Below are positions 1-7,655 of a stretch of DNA of 64,000 nucleotides, in pieces. Below the pieces are notes generated by a model, which saw nothing but the letters and a program-made list of their open reading frames with translations, ran no database searches and was not told the origin of the DNA. The stretch is taken from contig CAZYWK010000005.1 in the NCBI GenBank assembly GCA_964651825.1, positions 16,384 to 80,383 of the forward strand, read 5' to 3'. Each line of letters begins with the position of its first letter. The stretch's first letter is position 1. The stretch is from Sva-07 sp964651825 (lineage in GTDB: Bacteria; Actinomycetota; Acidimicrobiia; Acidimicrobiales; Ilumatobacteraceae). Position numbers and translations under genes: made by a program.

Positions 1-126
1 ACGTACAACGGCTGGCCGCTCTACCTGTTCTTCGGCGATTCCGAGCCCGGGGACACCAGTGGTCAGGGTCAAGGCGGCGCGTGGTACGTCCTCGACCCGA
101 CGGGCAACCCGATCGGCGGCCTCTGA
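1..126 (+). CDS. Secreted repeat lipoprotein, C-terminal fragment
   Basis: The reading frame is open from the first base and stops at TGA 124-126, giving the last 41 residues of a protein that begins outside the window. The fragment has YNGWPLY, a GD-x(4)-GDT-x-GQG stretch and a WYVLDPTG ending. This is the pattern of the 'secreted repeat of unknown function' family (PF03640, lipoprotein_15), whose members are exported and carry several such repeats. It converges on the signal peptidase gene downstream. No function can be inferred beyond a cell-surface or secreted location. Confidence 0.75.
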   Translation, partial: TYNGWPLYLFFGDSEPGDTSGQGQGGAWYVLDPTGNPIGGL

Positions 127-172
127 CCGCACCCCTCGGCCCATCGGTCGTGAAGTGGTCGTCCTCCATCGG

Positions 173-1405
173 TCACGGGCTCGCATGCCCGTAGCCCGCT
201 GGTTCGACGACAGTGCTCGTCGATGTGGTCTCCGCGCCTGTAGTGGTCGCGGGAACCGTTGTCGCCGGGTCGACGTCCTCGGGCTCGGTGCTCGTCATGA
301 CAGGCGGACGGGTCGTCGTCGAACCCTGCGGGGCGGGGACGACGACGGACGACGTCTGCGCCAGGAAGGCGCACGGTTTGCCGTTGAGGCGGAAGTCGAC
401 GGGTGGAGCGAAGGTGTCCGTGGCGCTGGTCATATGAAATTGCGGAGGGTTGCTGGTCACGGCCCCGTGTGGCGGGATGGGCATCCAGTCGGGGGCGACG
501 TACGTCACCGATCGGCCGGTCTGGCTGATCTGTCCGATGTACGCCGTCACCACCTGCTCGTCACCCAGAAAGGTCCAGGTCAGCGTCCATTTAGGATCGA
601 CCGCCACATCTGTCTCGTTCCTGACGTTGAACGAGGCGTTCGCGTTCCCCGGCCAGGTGGCGTCGAGCCTCCACAACACGATCGAACAGGTGGTGGTCGG
701 CTCAACTGACTTGATCGCCCACGACGCGTTTGAGCCCGACCGGACGGTGAAGCCGGCGAACGAAGAGCGAAAGCCTCCGAGGACGACCACCACGACCGCG
801 AAGGCGAGCATGATCACCAAGACCGCGGCCTCGAGGATCGTGCGAGCGGCGTCTCCCTTGCGCATCCCGGGGAGGAACTCGATCGTCAGGGCGCCGCGGA
901 TCAGGAGCGAAGTCGTGACGACGACCGCGATCACGAGGAGCCAGGATCCCCTCGCAGCCCATACGATCGGCAGCCCGATGACGGGGACGAGAATGCGTCC
1001 CACCCCGATGACCGTCGACGGGTCGATCGGCGTCGAGTCCTCCATGGTGTTGGCATCGCCCTTGGTGACGAGCATGCCGTCCTCGCGGATCTCGACGATC
1101 CGATGCAGCAGCCGCTGGTCGGGCCGGGCCGGGTTCGGGTAGAGGATCACCTGCCCCACGAGATAGTCGTCGACCGATGCCACCAGCGTCACGTCCCCAG
1201 GCTGGATGGTCGGACGCATCGAACCGCTGACGATCGTCGTGCCGGTGAAACCGAACGGGCGCGGGATGAACGCGAACGCGATCAGCGTCAACAGCATGCA
1301 CAGGACGCCCCGGCACACGGCCACCCGGATCAGCACCGCCCAGGGGAGGTCCTCGAGCGGGACGCCTCGCCATCCGGGCCGGGTGCGCGGTTGCGCGCTG
1401 GTCAC
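173..1405 (-). CDS. sipW: SipW-type signal peptidase I with C-terminal CBM2-like domain
   Basis: 410 residues, GTG start with AGGA upstream, 9 bases after the TasA-like gene. Residues 25-48 form a membrane anchor. An S26B (ER/archaeal-type) peptidase domain follows, with nucleophile Ser62 in SGSMRPT, His101 in LLHRIV (where bacterial-type enzymes have Lys) and Asp117 in KGDAN. Two more hydrophobic segments lie at about 136-169 and 187-212. The domain at 240-345 looks like a family 2 carbohydrate-binding module: flanking Cys240 and Cys345, WTLTWTF, a QTG-x(2)-VT stretch and an FRLNGKPC end. A Thr/Ser/Pro-rich tail closes the protein. SipW enzymes process TasA/CalY-type fibre proteins, which fits the neighbour. 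The CBM2-like extension is unusual and rests on motif reading. Confidence 0.85.
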   Translation of the reverse strand: MTSAQPRTRPGWRGVPLEDLPWAVLIRVAVCRGVLCMLLTLIAFAFIPRPFGFTGTTIVSGSMRPTIQPGDVTLVASVDDYLVGQVILYPNPARPDQRLLHRIVEIREDGMLVTKGDANTMEDSTPIDPSTVIGVGRILVPVIGLPIVWAARGSWLLVIAVVVTTSLLIRGALTIEFLPGMRKGDAARTILEAAVLVIMLAFAVVVVVLGGFRSSFAGFTVRSGSNASWAIKSVEPTTTCSIVLWRLDATWPGNANASFNVRNETDVAVDPKWTLTWTFLGDEQVVTAYIGQISQTGRSVTYVAPDWMPIPPHGAVTSNPPQFHMTSATDTFAPPVDFRLNGKPCAFLAQTSSVVVPAPQGSTTTRPPVMTSTEPEDVDPATTVPATTTGAETTSTSTVVEPAGYGHASP

Positions 1406-1414
1406 CGATCCTGC

Positions 1415-1993
1415 TCAGGGAAGACTCTGGGCCTCCCAGACGAACGTGACGGCGGCCGACTCGGCCATGTCCGCGGTGTCGGCCACCGTGTACTGCACGG
1501 TGTACGTCTGGTCCTGCGTGCCGGCCATGGTGATCTCGAGGATGCCTTGCGAGAAGTCCGTCAACGCCTGGAACTCGGCGAGCGTGCCCGTCCACGGCGA
1601 ACCCGTTGCGCCGACTGCGGTGATCACCAGATCGAGGTCGGAGGCCAGAGACTGGTCGGCCACGGGATCCCCAGAATCGGCGTACAGCCGGACGAGGGAC
1701 GAGATTTCCCCTCCTTCGTAGTGCACGACGATGGGGGCGGTGCCCGTCGAGCCAGGGGAGAGGTCGGTCACGTCGAAGGCAGCCTCGGCCTCCTTGTCGT
1801 TCGAGAGGTCGATCGTGCCGGTAGAGAACGAGTTGGGTTGGGTCTCGGTGTCGGTACTGAAGGCCGCATACGACGCGAGGTAGATGAGCACGCCGGCCAC
1901 GATGATCGCGAACGCGATGACGCCGGTGACGATCCAGAAGCGGGACCCCCGACCATTGGTACCCTGCGTCTCGGCTGCGGTTACGTCCGTCAT
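1415..1993 (-). CDS. TasA/CalY (camelysin)-like secreted protein
   Basis: 192 residues from ATG 1993, which has AGGGGGAG a few bases upstream; a more distal in-frame start lacks such support. Residues 19-40 are a hydrophobic export segment, followed by SYAAFSTDTE, a plausible cleavage region for the adjacent SipW. The mature part opens with SFSTGTIDLS, the beta-strand start typical of TasA/CalY proteins, and continues with alternating beta segments (PIVVHYEGG, TYTVQYTVAD, VTFVWEAQS). In Bacillus such proteins form extracellular fibres. Here a fibre or surface protein is inferred from fold-level similarity and from the paired peptidase; it could also be a soluble camelysin-like protein. Confidence 0.75.
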   Translation of the reverse strand: MTDVTAAETQGTNGRGSRFWIVTGVIAFAIIVAGVLIYLASYAAFSTDTETQPNSFSTGTIDLSNDKEAEAAFDVTDLSPGSTGTAPIVVHYEGGEISSLVRLYADSGDPVADQSLASDLDLVITAVGATGSPWTGTLAEFQALTDFSQGILEITMAGTQDQTYTVQYTVADTADMAESAAVTFVWEAQSLP

Positions 1994-2129
1994 GTCGCTC
2001 CCCCTCTCGCCGTCGCACACCAGTACTGCGACGTTGTGTCGGCGGAGGTTACCCCAAGACCGGGACGGCAACGGGACGCGACCGACGGCCCTCGAACTGC
2101 CGGTACGAGACGCTGCTCAGCGCCCCGGA

Positions 2130-2157
2130 CTGCAGGTCCCCTGTGTGGGACGTGCAG
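2130..2157 (-). terminator. Stem-loop after the SnoaL-like gene
   Basis: An 11-bp stem with one mismatch (CTGCAGGTCCC against GGGACGTGCAG) closes a six-base loop 8 bases beyond the stop codon of the minus-strand gene ending at 2166. No clear U-run follows, so it is at best a weak intrinsic terminator separating that gene from the TasA/SipW pair. Confidence 0.45.
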
Positions 2158-2165
2158 CTCCCGAC

Positions 2166-2705
2166 TCAGGGAGAGGAAGGGGCGCGGGTCACGGTCAGGG
2201 GGCGGGCGTAGGACACGTCGTCGCGGTCGAGGCTCGGCGCGATCTGAATCGACGGGTCGATGCCGCCGCCCTCGACCGCGCCGTACCACTCCAGGCTGAC
2301 GACGCGGTTGGCGATGGCCCACTCGCCGTCGCGGCGCTCCAGCCGGTCGATGTAGCGGCCGGCGGTGAGGCGGATCTTCGACGATCCCTCGACGCGGATC
2401 GTGCTCAGGAAGTAGCTCTCGGCATGGGCCTCGTCGCCATCGACGTCGACGTTCTGCGTCGTCACGTGGCGCTGATAGCCGGCGAACGGGGCGTGCACGT
2501 CGAGCAGGTACTGCACGAGACCGTCGAGGTCGCCGACGTACTGGCCGTGGTCCTCGACCGCATCGGGGTGGTAGGCGGAGCGCAGCAGATCCTCGTCGCG
2601 GCGATCGAGCCCGCGGGCGTACCGGTGGACGCAGTCGACGATCGCCTGCCGGTCGAGCAGACGGCGCAGCGCCTGGACCTCAGCGCTGGTGAGTTGATCG
2701 GTCAC
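2166..2705 (-). CDS. SnoaL/NTF2-like fold protein
   Basis: 179 residues from GTG 2705 (VTDQLTSAEV). An ATG further upstream would run into the divergent gene at 2734, so the GTG is preferred. The N-terminal helix (RQAIVDCVHRYARGLDRRDEDL) and the following YHPDAVEDHG and AESYFLSTIRVEG strands are typical of SnoaL_4-type cone-fold proteins, which include small hydratases, dehydratases, ring-hydroxylating dioxygenase beta subunits and polyketide cyclases. The substrate cannot be told from sequence. It lies divergently from a VOC protein at the start of an aromatic/steroid-type catabolic region, which suggests a small-molecule catabolic role. Confidence 0.8.
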   Translation of the reverse strand: MTDQLTSAEVQALRRLLDRQAIVDCVHRYARGLDRRDEDLLRSAYHPDAVEDHGQYVGDLDGLVQYLLDVHAPFAGYQRHVTTQNVDVDGDEAHAESYFLSTIRVEGSSKIRLTAGRYIDRLERRDGEWAIANRVVSLEWYGAVEGGGIDPSIQIAPSLDRDDVSYARPLTVTRAPSSP

Positions 2706-2733
2706 GTGTGCATTCTCGCGCGAGGATTCACCC

Positions 2734-3246
2734 GTGCGTCCCCTCAGCGACCTGTTCCGCAACACGATGCAACTCGCCTACGTCACCGACGACCTCGACA
2801 GGGCGTGCGACTACTTCGAGTCGACGCTCGGCACGGTGGACTGCCTGAAGACGTACCAGTCGTCGCTGAACGGGATCGTCGTGGTCGACGGGGAGACAGC
2901 GGAGGAGTGGGTCATCGACGTGGCGCTCGTCAACGTCGGGCCCACCAACTTCGAGTTGATCAGGCCGGTCAGCGGTTCGGTCGACCTCTACCGCCCTGCC
3001 ATCCGGGCCGGCGCGCCGGCGACGTTCCACCACGTCGGGTTCCGCGTCCCGAGCTTCGACGACGCCACCGAGATCCTTGCCGAGAACGGCCGAACGTGGA
3101 AGCAACACGGCAACATGCCTGGCGCGGTCAAGTTCGGCTACGTCGACCTGACCGCCGAGCTCGGCCACTGGGTGGAGATCATGGAGCTGGAGCGGGGCGG
3201 GGAACAGCACTTCGCCGCGCTCGAGGCGAAGTCGGATCAGCGCTGA
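2734..3246 (+). CDS. VOC (glyoxalase/bleomycin resistance) family protein
   Basis: 170 residues, GTG start 28 bases from the divergent SnoaL gene. The two beta-alpha-beta-beta-beta modules of the vicinal oxygen chelate fold are visible: MQLAYVTDDLDRACDYF near residue 12, FELIRP with Glu74, HHVGFRV with His99/His100, and a final HWVEIMEL. The layout resembles Glyoxalase_4 and methylmalonyl-CoA epimerase-like proteins. The exact reaction is unknown. The 3' end overlaps the convergent MFS gene by 68 bases. Confidence 0.8.
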   Translation: MRPLSDLFRNTMQLAYVTDDLDRACDYFESTLGTVDCLKTYQSSLNGIVVVDGETAEEWVIDVALVNVGPTNFELIRPVSGSVDLYRPAIRAGAPATFHHVGFRVPSFDDATEILAENGRTWKQHGNMPGAVKFGYVDLTAELGHWVEIMELERGGEQHFAALEAKSDQR

Positions 3247-4642
3247 GCCGCCCGGCCAGCCAGATCCCACCTGCTGCCGCCACTGCCGGGGCGACCAAGC
3301 CGACGGCCACCGCGTTGCCGACGAGCCAACCGGCGTGGTCACCGAACGCAACCACCGCGCCGACCACGCCTGTGCCGAGGGCGATGCCCAGATTGTCGCT
3401 CAGCTGCAACGACGCCGTCGTCGCACCCACCGCCGCCTCCGGAACACTGCGCAACGCCAGTTGGGCGTGCGCGGAGTAGGCGCAGCCCATGCCGAAGCCG
3501 CCGAACATGGCGCCGACGTGGATCATCCAGAACGGCAGCACGTCGGGCATCGACGCGACGGCCACGATGGCGATGCCGGGCAGCAGGAGCAGGTAGCCGG
3601 CGCGCACGAACCACGCCTCACCGAGGCGTCCGATGAACCGCTGCTGGACCCACGCCGCCGACGTCCAGGCCACGGTTGCCGCGGTCACCGCAACGACCCC
3701 GGCGAGGCTCGTGCGGTGCCGTCCGTTGGTCAGCGCGAACGGGACGAACGCGTCGACACCGAAGAAGGCGAACGTCAACACGCCGCGCGATGCGATCACG
3801 GCCGGCAGGCCGGCCGCGCCGCGGAGGGTGCCGGCCGGTGTCAGCCGGCGCAGCGGCCCGATCCCCATGGCGATGCCGGCGGCACAACCCGGCACGATCC
3901 ACCAGCCGCCGGCAGTGAGACCTCCCACGGTGAGGGCCGCGCCGATGGCAACGCGGACCGCCTCGACGAGGCGTCGCCGCAGGAACGGCACCGGTGCGTC
4001 GTCGTTCGCGGCGACCGGGCCGAGACGGAAGATCGCGGGCAGGACGAGGAAGCCGGCACATGCGACGAGCGGGACGAGCCCGAGGAACACCCAGCGCCAG
4101 CCGACGCTCTCGGCGACGCGCTCGGACAGCACCGGCCCGATGAGCCCGGGCACGACCCACGCCGTCGACAGGATGGCGAACATCCGCGGTCGCTCGTCCA
4201 CGGAGAAGGCGCGGCCGATGGCGACGTAGCCGATGGCCGGCACGACACCGGCCCCGAACCCTTGAACGAACCGACCGGCGACGAGCACGGGCATCGACGG
4301 CGCGAAGCCGCACACGAGCAGGCCGAGCGCAAACAGGATCAAGCCACGCAGGTAGGGCGGGCCGGCGCCCACCCGGTCGGCTCGGTCGCCGGCGTAGACG
4401 ATGCCGATCATCGTGCCGAGGAAGAACGACGTGGTCACCCAGCCGTACCACGCGACACCGCCGAGGTCGCTCTCGACCTGGGGCAGGATCGTGGTGACCG
4501 CCAGCGACTCGAAGGCCACGAGCGTGACCACCGCGACGAGCCCGATCTTGAGCGCGCGCCTGCCGGAGGTCTCGCCGGTGCCGTCCACCGCGCGCTCGTT
4601 TCCGCCCTTGCGGGCTTCCGGGGTCGTCGCCACGGCGAGCAC
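3179..4642 (-). CDS. MFS multidrug/solute exporter
   Basis: About 487 residues with 12-14 hydrophobic segments. The start is GTG 4642 or GTG 4633. The first helix has FESLAVTTILPQVESDLGG, typical of DHA1/DHA2 drug:H+ antiporters, and the loop between helices 2 and 3 has GDRADRVGAG. The protein sits in the inner membrane and probably exports a lipophilic compound by proton antiport. It is divergent from the IclR regulator at 4721, and the shared gap contains inverted repeats, so it is a likely target of that regulator. The substrate is unknown. Confidence 0.88.
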   Translation of the reverse strand: MLAVATTPEARKGGNERAVDGTGETSGRRALKIGLVAVVTLVAFESLAVTTILPQVESDLGGVAWYGWVTTSFFLGTMIGIVYAGDRADRVGAGPPYLRGLILFALGLLVCGFAPSMPVLVAGRFVQGFGAGVVPAIGYVAIGRAFSVDERPRMFAILSTAWVVPGLIGPVLSERVAESVGWRWVFLGLVPLVACAGFLVLPAIFRLGPVAANDDAPVPFLRRRLVEAVRVAIGAALTVGGLTAGGWWIVPGCAAGIAMGIGPLRRLTPAGTLRGAAGLPAVIASRGVLTFAFFGVDAFVPFALTNGRHRTSLAGVVAVTAATVAWTSAAWVQQRFIGRLGEAWFVRAGYLLLLPGIAIVAVASMPDVLPFWMIHVGAMFGGFGMGCAYSAHAQLALRSVPEAAVGATTASLQLSDNLGIALGTGVVGAVVAFGDHAGWLVGNAVAVGLVAPAVAAAGGIWLAGRLSADPTSPRARRSAVPRPAPAP

Positions 4643-4650
4643 CGTACGGC

Positions 4651-4712
4651 TTCAATTGCGGTTGAAGTCAACCCGGTTGCGTATTCGTCACGGTTGGTCC
4701 AACTGGTACAAT
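4651..4712 (+). promoter_or_regulatory. Divergent promoter region with inverted repeats between MFS and IclR genes
   Basis: The 78-bp gap holds TTCAA-N6-TTGAA (4651-4666) and a perfect GTTGG-T-CCAAC palindrome (4693-4703), both plausible IclR operators. TACAAT at 4707-4712 is a good -10 box, with TTCGTC (4684-4689) as a weak -35 at 17-bp spacing. The -10 lies only 8 bases before GTG 4721, so the iclR mRNA may be leaderless. The palindrome falls between -35 and -10, a position suited to autorepression. Confidence 0.55.
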
Positions 4713-4720
4713 TTCGTGCC

Positions 4721-5536
4721 GTGGCGTACGACGAGGGGTCCGAGTTCGATCACCGGTGCACCGACGGCAGCGACGGTGGCCGAACCGTGCTGGGCCGGAT
4801 CGCGGCGATCATGGACGCGTTCGACATGGGCGAGCCCGTGTTGACGCTCGGCGAGCTCAGCCAGCGGTCCAACCTGCCGAAGTCGACGGCTCACCGCCTC
4901 GTCGAGCAGCTGCGAGCCATCGGCTGGCTCGAACGCGATCACAGCAACAACTACCGGGTCGGGATGCGGCTGTTCGAGCTCGGCGGGCTGGCCCAGCAGC
5001 GCAACCAGCTCCGTGATACGGCGTTCCCGCACCTTCACGGGTTGGCGACCAGGACAGGCCTGGCCGTGCAGCTCGGTGTGCTCGACCGCGGGGAGGTCGT
5101 GTATCTGGAGCGGATCGTCGTCGGCGACTTCACGCTCCCGACTCGGCTCGGTGGGCGGATGCCGGCCTACTGCACCGGCCTCGGCAAGGCGATGCTGGCC
5201 TACGACGAGGTCGCCGCCGACGAGGTGCTGGCATCGAGCCTGCCGTCGCGCACGGCCAGCACGATCACCGAGCCCGATGCGCTGCGGGCCAACCTCGACG
5301 AGGTGCGCTCGCTCGGCGTCGCGCGCGACGTGAACGAGGCCTACGACGGCCTCGTGTGCGTGGCCGCACCGATCCGCAACTCCGGCCGCGCGATCGCCGC
5401 GGTGTCGGTCACGGGGCTGGCCACGAGCATGGACTGGGGCGCGACGAGCGAAGCGGTCAAGCAGACCGCGGCGAGCATCTGGAACGCCCGCTTCTGCGAG
5501 CCGCGCGCGAACGCTCGGCAGCTCGCCGCCCACTGA
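4721..5536 (+). CDS. IclR-family transcriptional regulator
   Basis: 271 residues from GTG 4721. An N-terminal winged helix-turn-helix (VLGRIAAIMDAF, LTLGELSQRSNLPKSTAHRL around residues 23-60) is followed by the IclR effector domain with MPAYCTGLGKAMLA, the region lining the effector pocket, and a C-terminal VAAPIRNSGRAIAAVSVTG strand pair. IclR proteins commonly control aromatic degradation. This gene lies directly upstream of a meta-cleavage lower-pathway cluster on the same strand and opposite an MFS transporter. It probably senses a ring-cleavage substrate or intermediate; the ligand is not deducible. Confidence 0.92.
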   Translation: MAYDEGSEFDHRCTDGSDGGRTVLGRIAAIMDAFDMGEPVLTLGELSQRSNLPKSTAHRLVEQLRAIGWLERDHSNNYRVGMRLFELGGLAQQRNQLRDTAFPHLHGLATRTGLAVQLGVLDRGEVVYLERIVVGDFTLPTRLGGRMPAYCTGLGKAMLAYDEVAADEVLASSLPSRTASTITEPDALRANLDEVRSLGVARDVNEAYDGLVCVAAPIRNSGRAIAAVSVTGLATSMDWGATSEAVKQTAASIWNARFCEPRANARQLAAH

Positions 5537-5654
5537 TCCCTCGGCCACCGCCACCGTGGCCATCGGGGGTGGCCCGCGGAGCGGGTCTCGACAGCGTCTC
5601 GGTGGGCGGGACGATCCGCTCGCTCCCCGGCACGGCAGGGGGCATGCTGGCTGT

Positions 5655-6587
5655 GTGGTCACCAAGGCTGTCGCAGCGATCATCGGGTCGGGGAACATCG
5701 GGACCGACCTGATGTTCAAGCTCCTCCGATCGGAGGTGATCGAGCCGCGCTGGGTGGTGGGGATCGATCCCGACAGCGAGGGCCTGGCGATCGCCCGCGA
5801 GCACGGGGTGGAAGGCATCCACGAGGGTGTCGACTGGCTCCTCGACCAGGACGACCTCCCCGACATCGTGTTCGACGCCACGTCCGCGTACGCCCACGTG
5901 CGCAACGCGCCGCGGTTCCGGGAGGCGGGCATCCGCGCCGTCGACCTCACGCCGGCCGCTCGTGGGCCGTACGTGATCCCCGTCGTGAACCTGACCGAGC
6001 ACGTCGACGAGATGAACGTCAACATGGTCACGTGTGGAGGCCAGGCGACGATCCCGATGGTCTACGCCGTGTCGCGCACCGTCGGCGTGCCGTACGCCGA
6101 GATCGTCGCCACCGTCGCGTCGCGTTCGGCCGGGCCGGGCACGCGGGCCAACATCGACGAGTTCACCCGCACCACGTCGGCCGCGGTCGAGGTGCTCGGC
6201 GGCGCCGAACGGGGCAAGGCCATCATCATCCTGAACCCGGCTGAGCCGCCGTTGATCATGCGCGACACGATCTTCTGCCAGATTCCCGACGACGCCGACC
6301 ACGACGCGATCGAGGCGTCGGTCGACGACGTCGTGGCGCAGGTGCAGCAGTACGTGCCGGGCTACCGGCTGCGCCAACGCCCGCAGTTCGACCCCGCCAC
6401 GACCCGGGGCCCGGGCCGTGTGGCGATCTTCATCGAGGTCGAAGGTGCCGGCGACTACCTACCGCCGTACTCCGGCAACCTCGACATCATGACCGCGGCT
6501 GCCACCAAGGTGGGCGAGGAGATGGCCCGCCGGATCACCGCCAGCGCATCCCCTGCCGACACGAGCCCGATCGGAGCGAACGTCTGA
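5655..6587 (+). CDS. mhpF: Acetaldehyde dehydrogenase (acylating), EC 1.2.1.10
   Basis: 310 residues from GTG 5655, close to the usual 300-316 of MhpF/BphJ. The N-terminal Rossmann motif is GSGNIG (residues 11-16) and the catalytic thiol is Cys127 in VNMVTCGGQATIP. It oxidises acetaldehyde to acetyl-CoA with NAD+ and CoA, taking its substrate by channelling from the aldolase encoded next. The stop overlaps the aldolase ATG by one base (TGATG), matching a tight two-enzyme complex. Together they form the end of the catechol/dihydroxyphenylpropionate/steroid meta-cleavage route. Confidence 0.95.
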   Translation: MVTKAVAAIIGSGNIGTDLMFKLLRSEVIEPRWVVGIDPDSEGLAIAREHGVEGIHEGVDWLLDQDDLPDIVFDATSAYAHVRNAPRFREAGIRAVDLTPAARGPYVIPVVNLTEHVDEMNVNMVTCGGQATIPMVYAVSRTVGVPYAEIVATVASRSAGPGTRANIDEFTRTTSAAVEVLGGAERGKAIIILNPAEPPLIMRDTIFCQIPDDADHDAIEASVDDVVAQVQQYVPGYRLRQRPQFDPATTRGPGRVAIFIEVEGAGDYLPPYSGNLDIMTAAATKVGEEMARRITASASPADTSPIGANV

Positions 6588-7612
6588 TGCCCTACTCGAA
6601 CGAGCTCGACATCCGGATGACCGACACGGCGCTGCGCGACGGCTCGCACGCCAAGGGCCACCAGTTCACCGAGGAGATGGTGCGCAGCGTGGTGGCCGGT
6701 CTCGACGGCGCCGGCATGCCGGTGATCGAGGTGACCCACGGTGACGGCCTCGGCGGCTCGTCGTTCAACTACGGCTTCTCCCGAGAGGACGAGCGCATCC
6801 TCATGGCGGCCGCCGTCGAGGAGGCCAAGCACGCCAAGATCGCCGCACTGATGCTCCCGGGCCTCGGCACGAAGGACGACATCAAGGCCACCGCCGACCT
6901 CGGCGTGTCGATCATCCGCATCGCCACCCACTGCACCGAGGCCGACATCTCGATCCAGCACTTCGGCCTCGCCCGTGAGATCGGGCTGGAGACCGTGGGC
7001 TTCCTGATGATGGCCCACTCGCAGCCGCCTGAGGTGCTCGCGGCCCAGGCGCGGATCATGGCCGACGCTGGCTGCCAGTGCGTGTACGTGGTCGACTCTG
7101 CGGGCGCGATGATCCTCGACGACGTGTCAGCCAGGGTCGCCGCGGTGGTCGCCGAGCTCGGCAACGACGCCCAGGTCGGGTTCCACGGCCACGAGAACCT
7201 GGCGCTCGGCGTCGCCAACTCGATCCATGCCATCCGGGCCGGGGCGACCCAGATCGACGGCTCGACACGACGCTTCGGCGCCGGTGCCGGCAACACGCCG
7301 TGCGAGGCGCTCGCCGCCGTGTGCGACAAGCTCGACATCCGCACCGGCATCGACGTGCTGCGGCTGTTCGACGTCGCCGAGGACGTCGTGCGCCCGGTGA
7401 TGGACGGCGAGTGCGCCCTCGACCGCTTGGCCCTGATCATGGGCTACGCCGGTGTGTACTCGTCGTTCCTCAAACACGCCTACCGGGCCGCCGAACGCTA
7501 TGGCGTGTCCGGCGCCGACATCCTGTTGGAGTGCGGCGAGCGCCGGCTGGTCGGTGGCCAGGAGGACGAGATCATCGACATCGCCGTCGGCCTGGCCAAC
7601 GCGTCGGCCTGA
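6587..7612 (+). CDS. mhpE: 4-hydroxy-2-oxovalerate aldolase
   Basis: 341 residues. A DRE-TIM metallolyase barrel: TALRDGSHAKGHQF near residue 14 with Asp18 and His21, and GFHGHENL with metal ligands His200 and His202. It splits 4-hydroxy-2-oxovalerate (or the homologous hexanoate) into pyruvate and an aldehyde, using a divalent metal. The C-terminal part is the DmpG-type communication domain that docks the acylating dehydrogenase. It starts inside the stop codon of the partner gene. Confidence 0.96.
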   Translation: MPYSNELDIRMTDTALRDGSHAKGHQFTEEMVRSVVAGLDGAGMPVIEVTHGDGLGGSSFNYGFSREDERILMAAAVEEAKHAKIAALMLPGLGTKDDIKATADLGVSIIRIATHCTEADISIQHFGLAREIGLETVGFLMMAHSQPPEVLAAQARIMADAGCQCVYVVDSAGAMILDDVSARVAAVVAELGNDAQVGFHGHENLALGVANSIHAIRAGATQIDGSTRRFGAGAGNTPCEALAAVCDKLDIRTGIDVLRLFDVAEDVVRPVMDGECALDRLALIMGYAGVYSSFLKHAYRAAERYGVSGADILLECGERRLVGGQEDEIIDIAVGLANASA

Positions 7613-7655
7613 ACCCTCCTTCCACTGCCGACCGCTGAATAGATTGGACCGTCAC

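Noticed and set aside
2072..2165. Small coding frames upstream of the TasA-like gene
   Set aside because: No ribosome site or protein-like composition; the stretch holds the leader and a stem-loop.
3335..4720. Long upstream extension of the IclR frame
   Set aside because: The extension is antisense to the MFS gene and lacks protein-like sequence; GTG 4721 gives the normal IclR length with a -10 box right before it.
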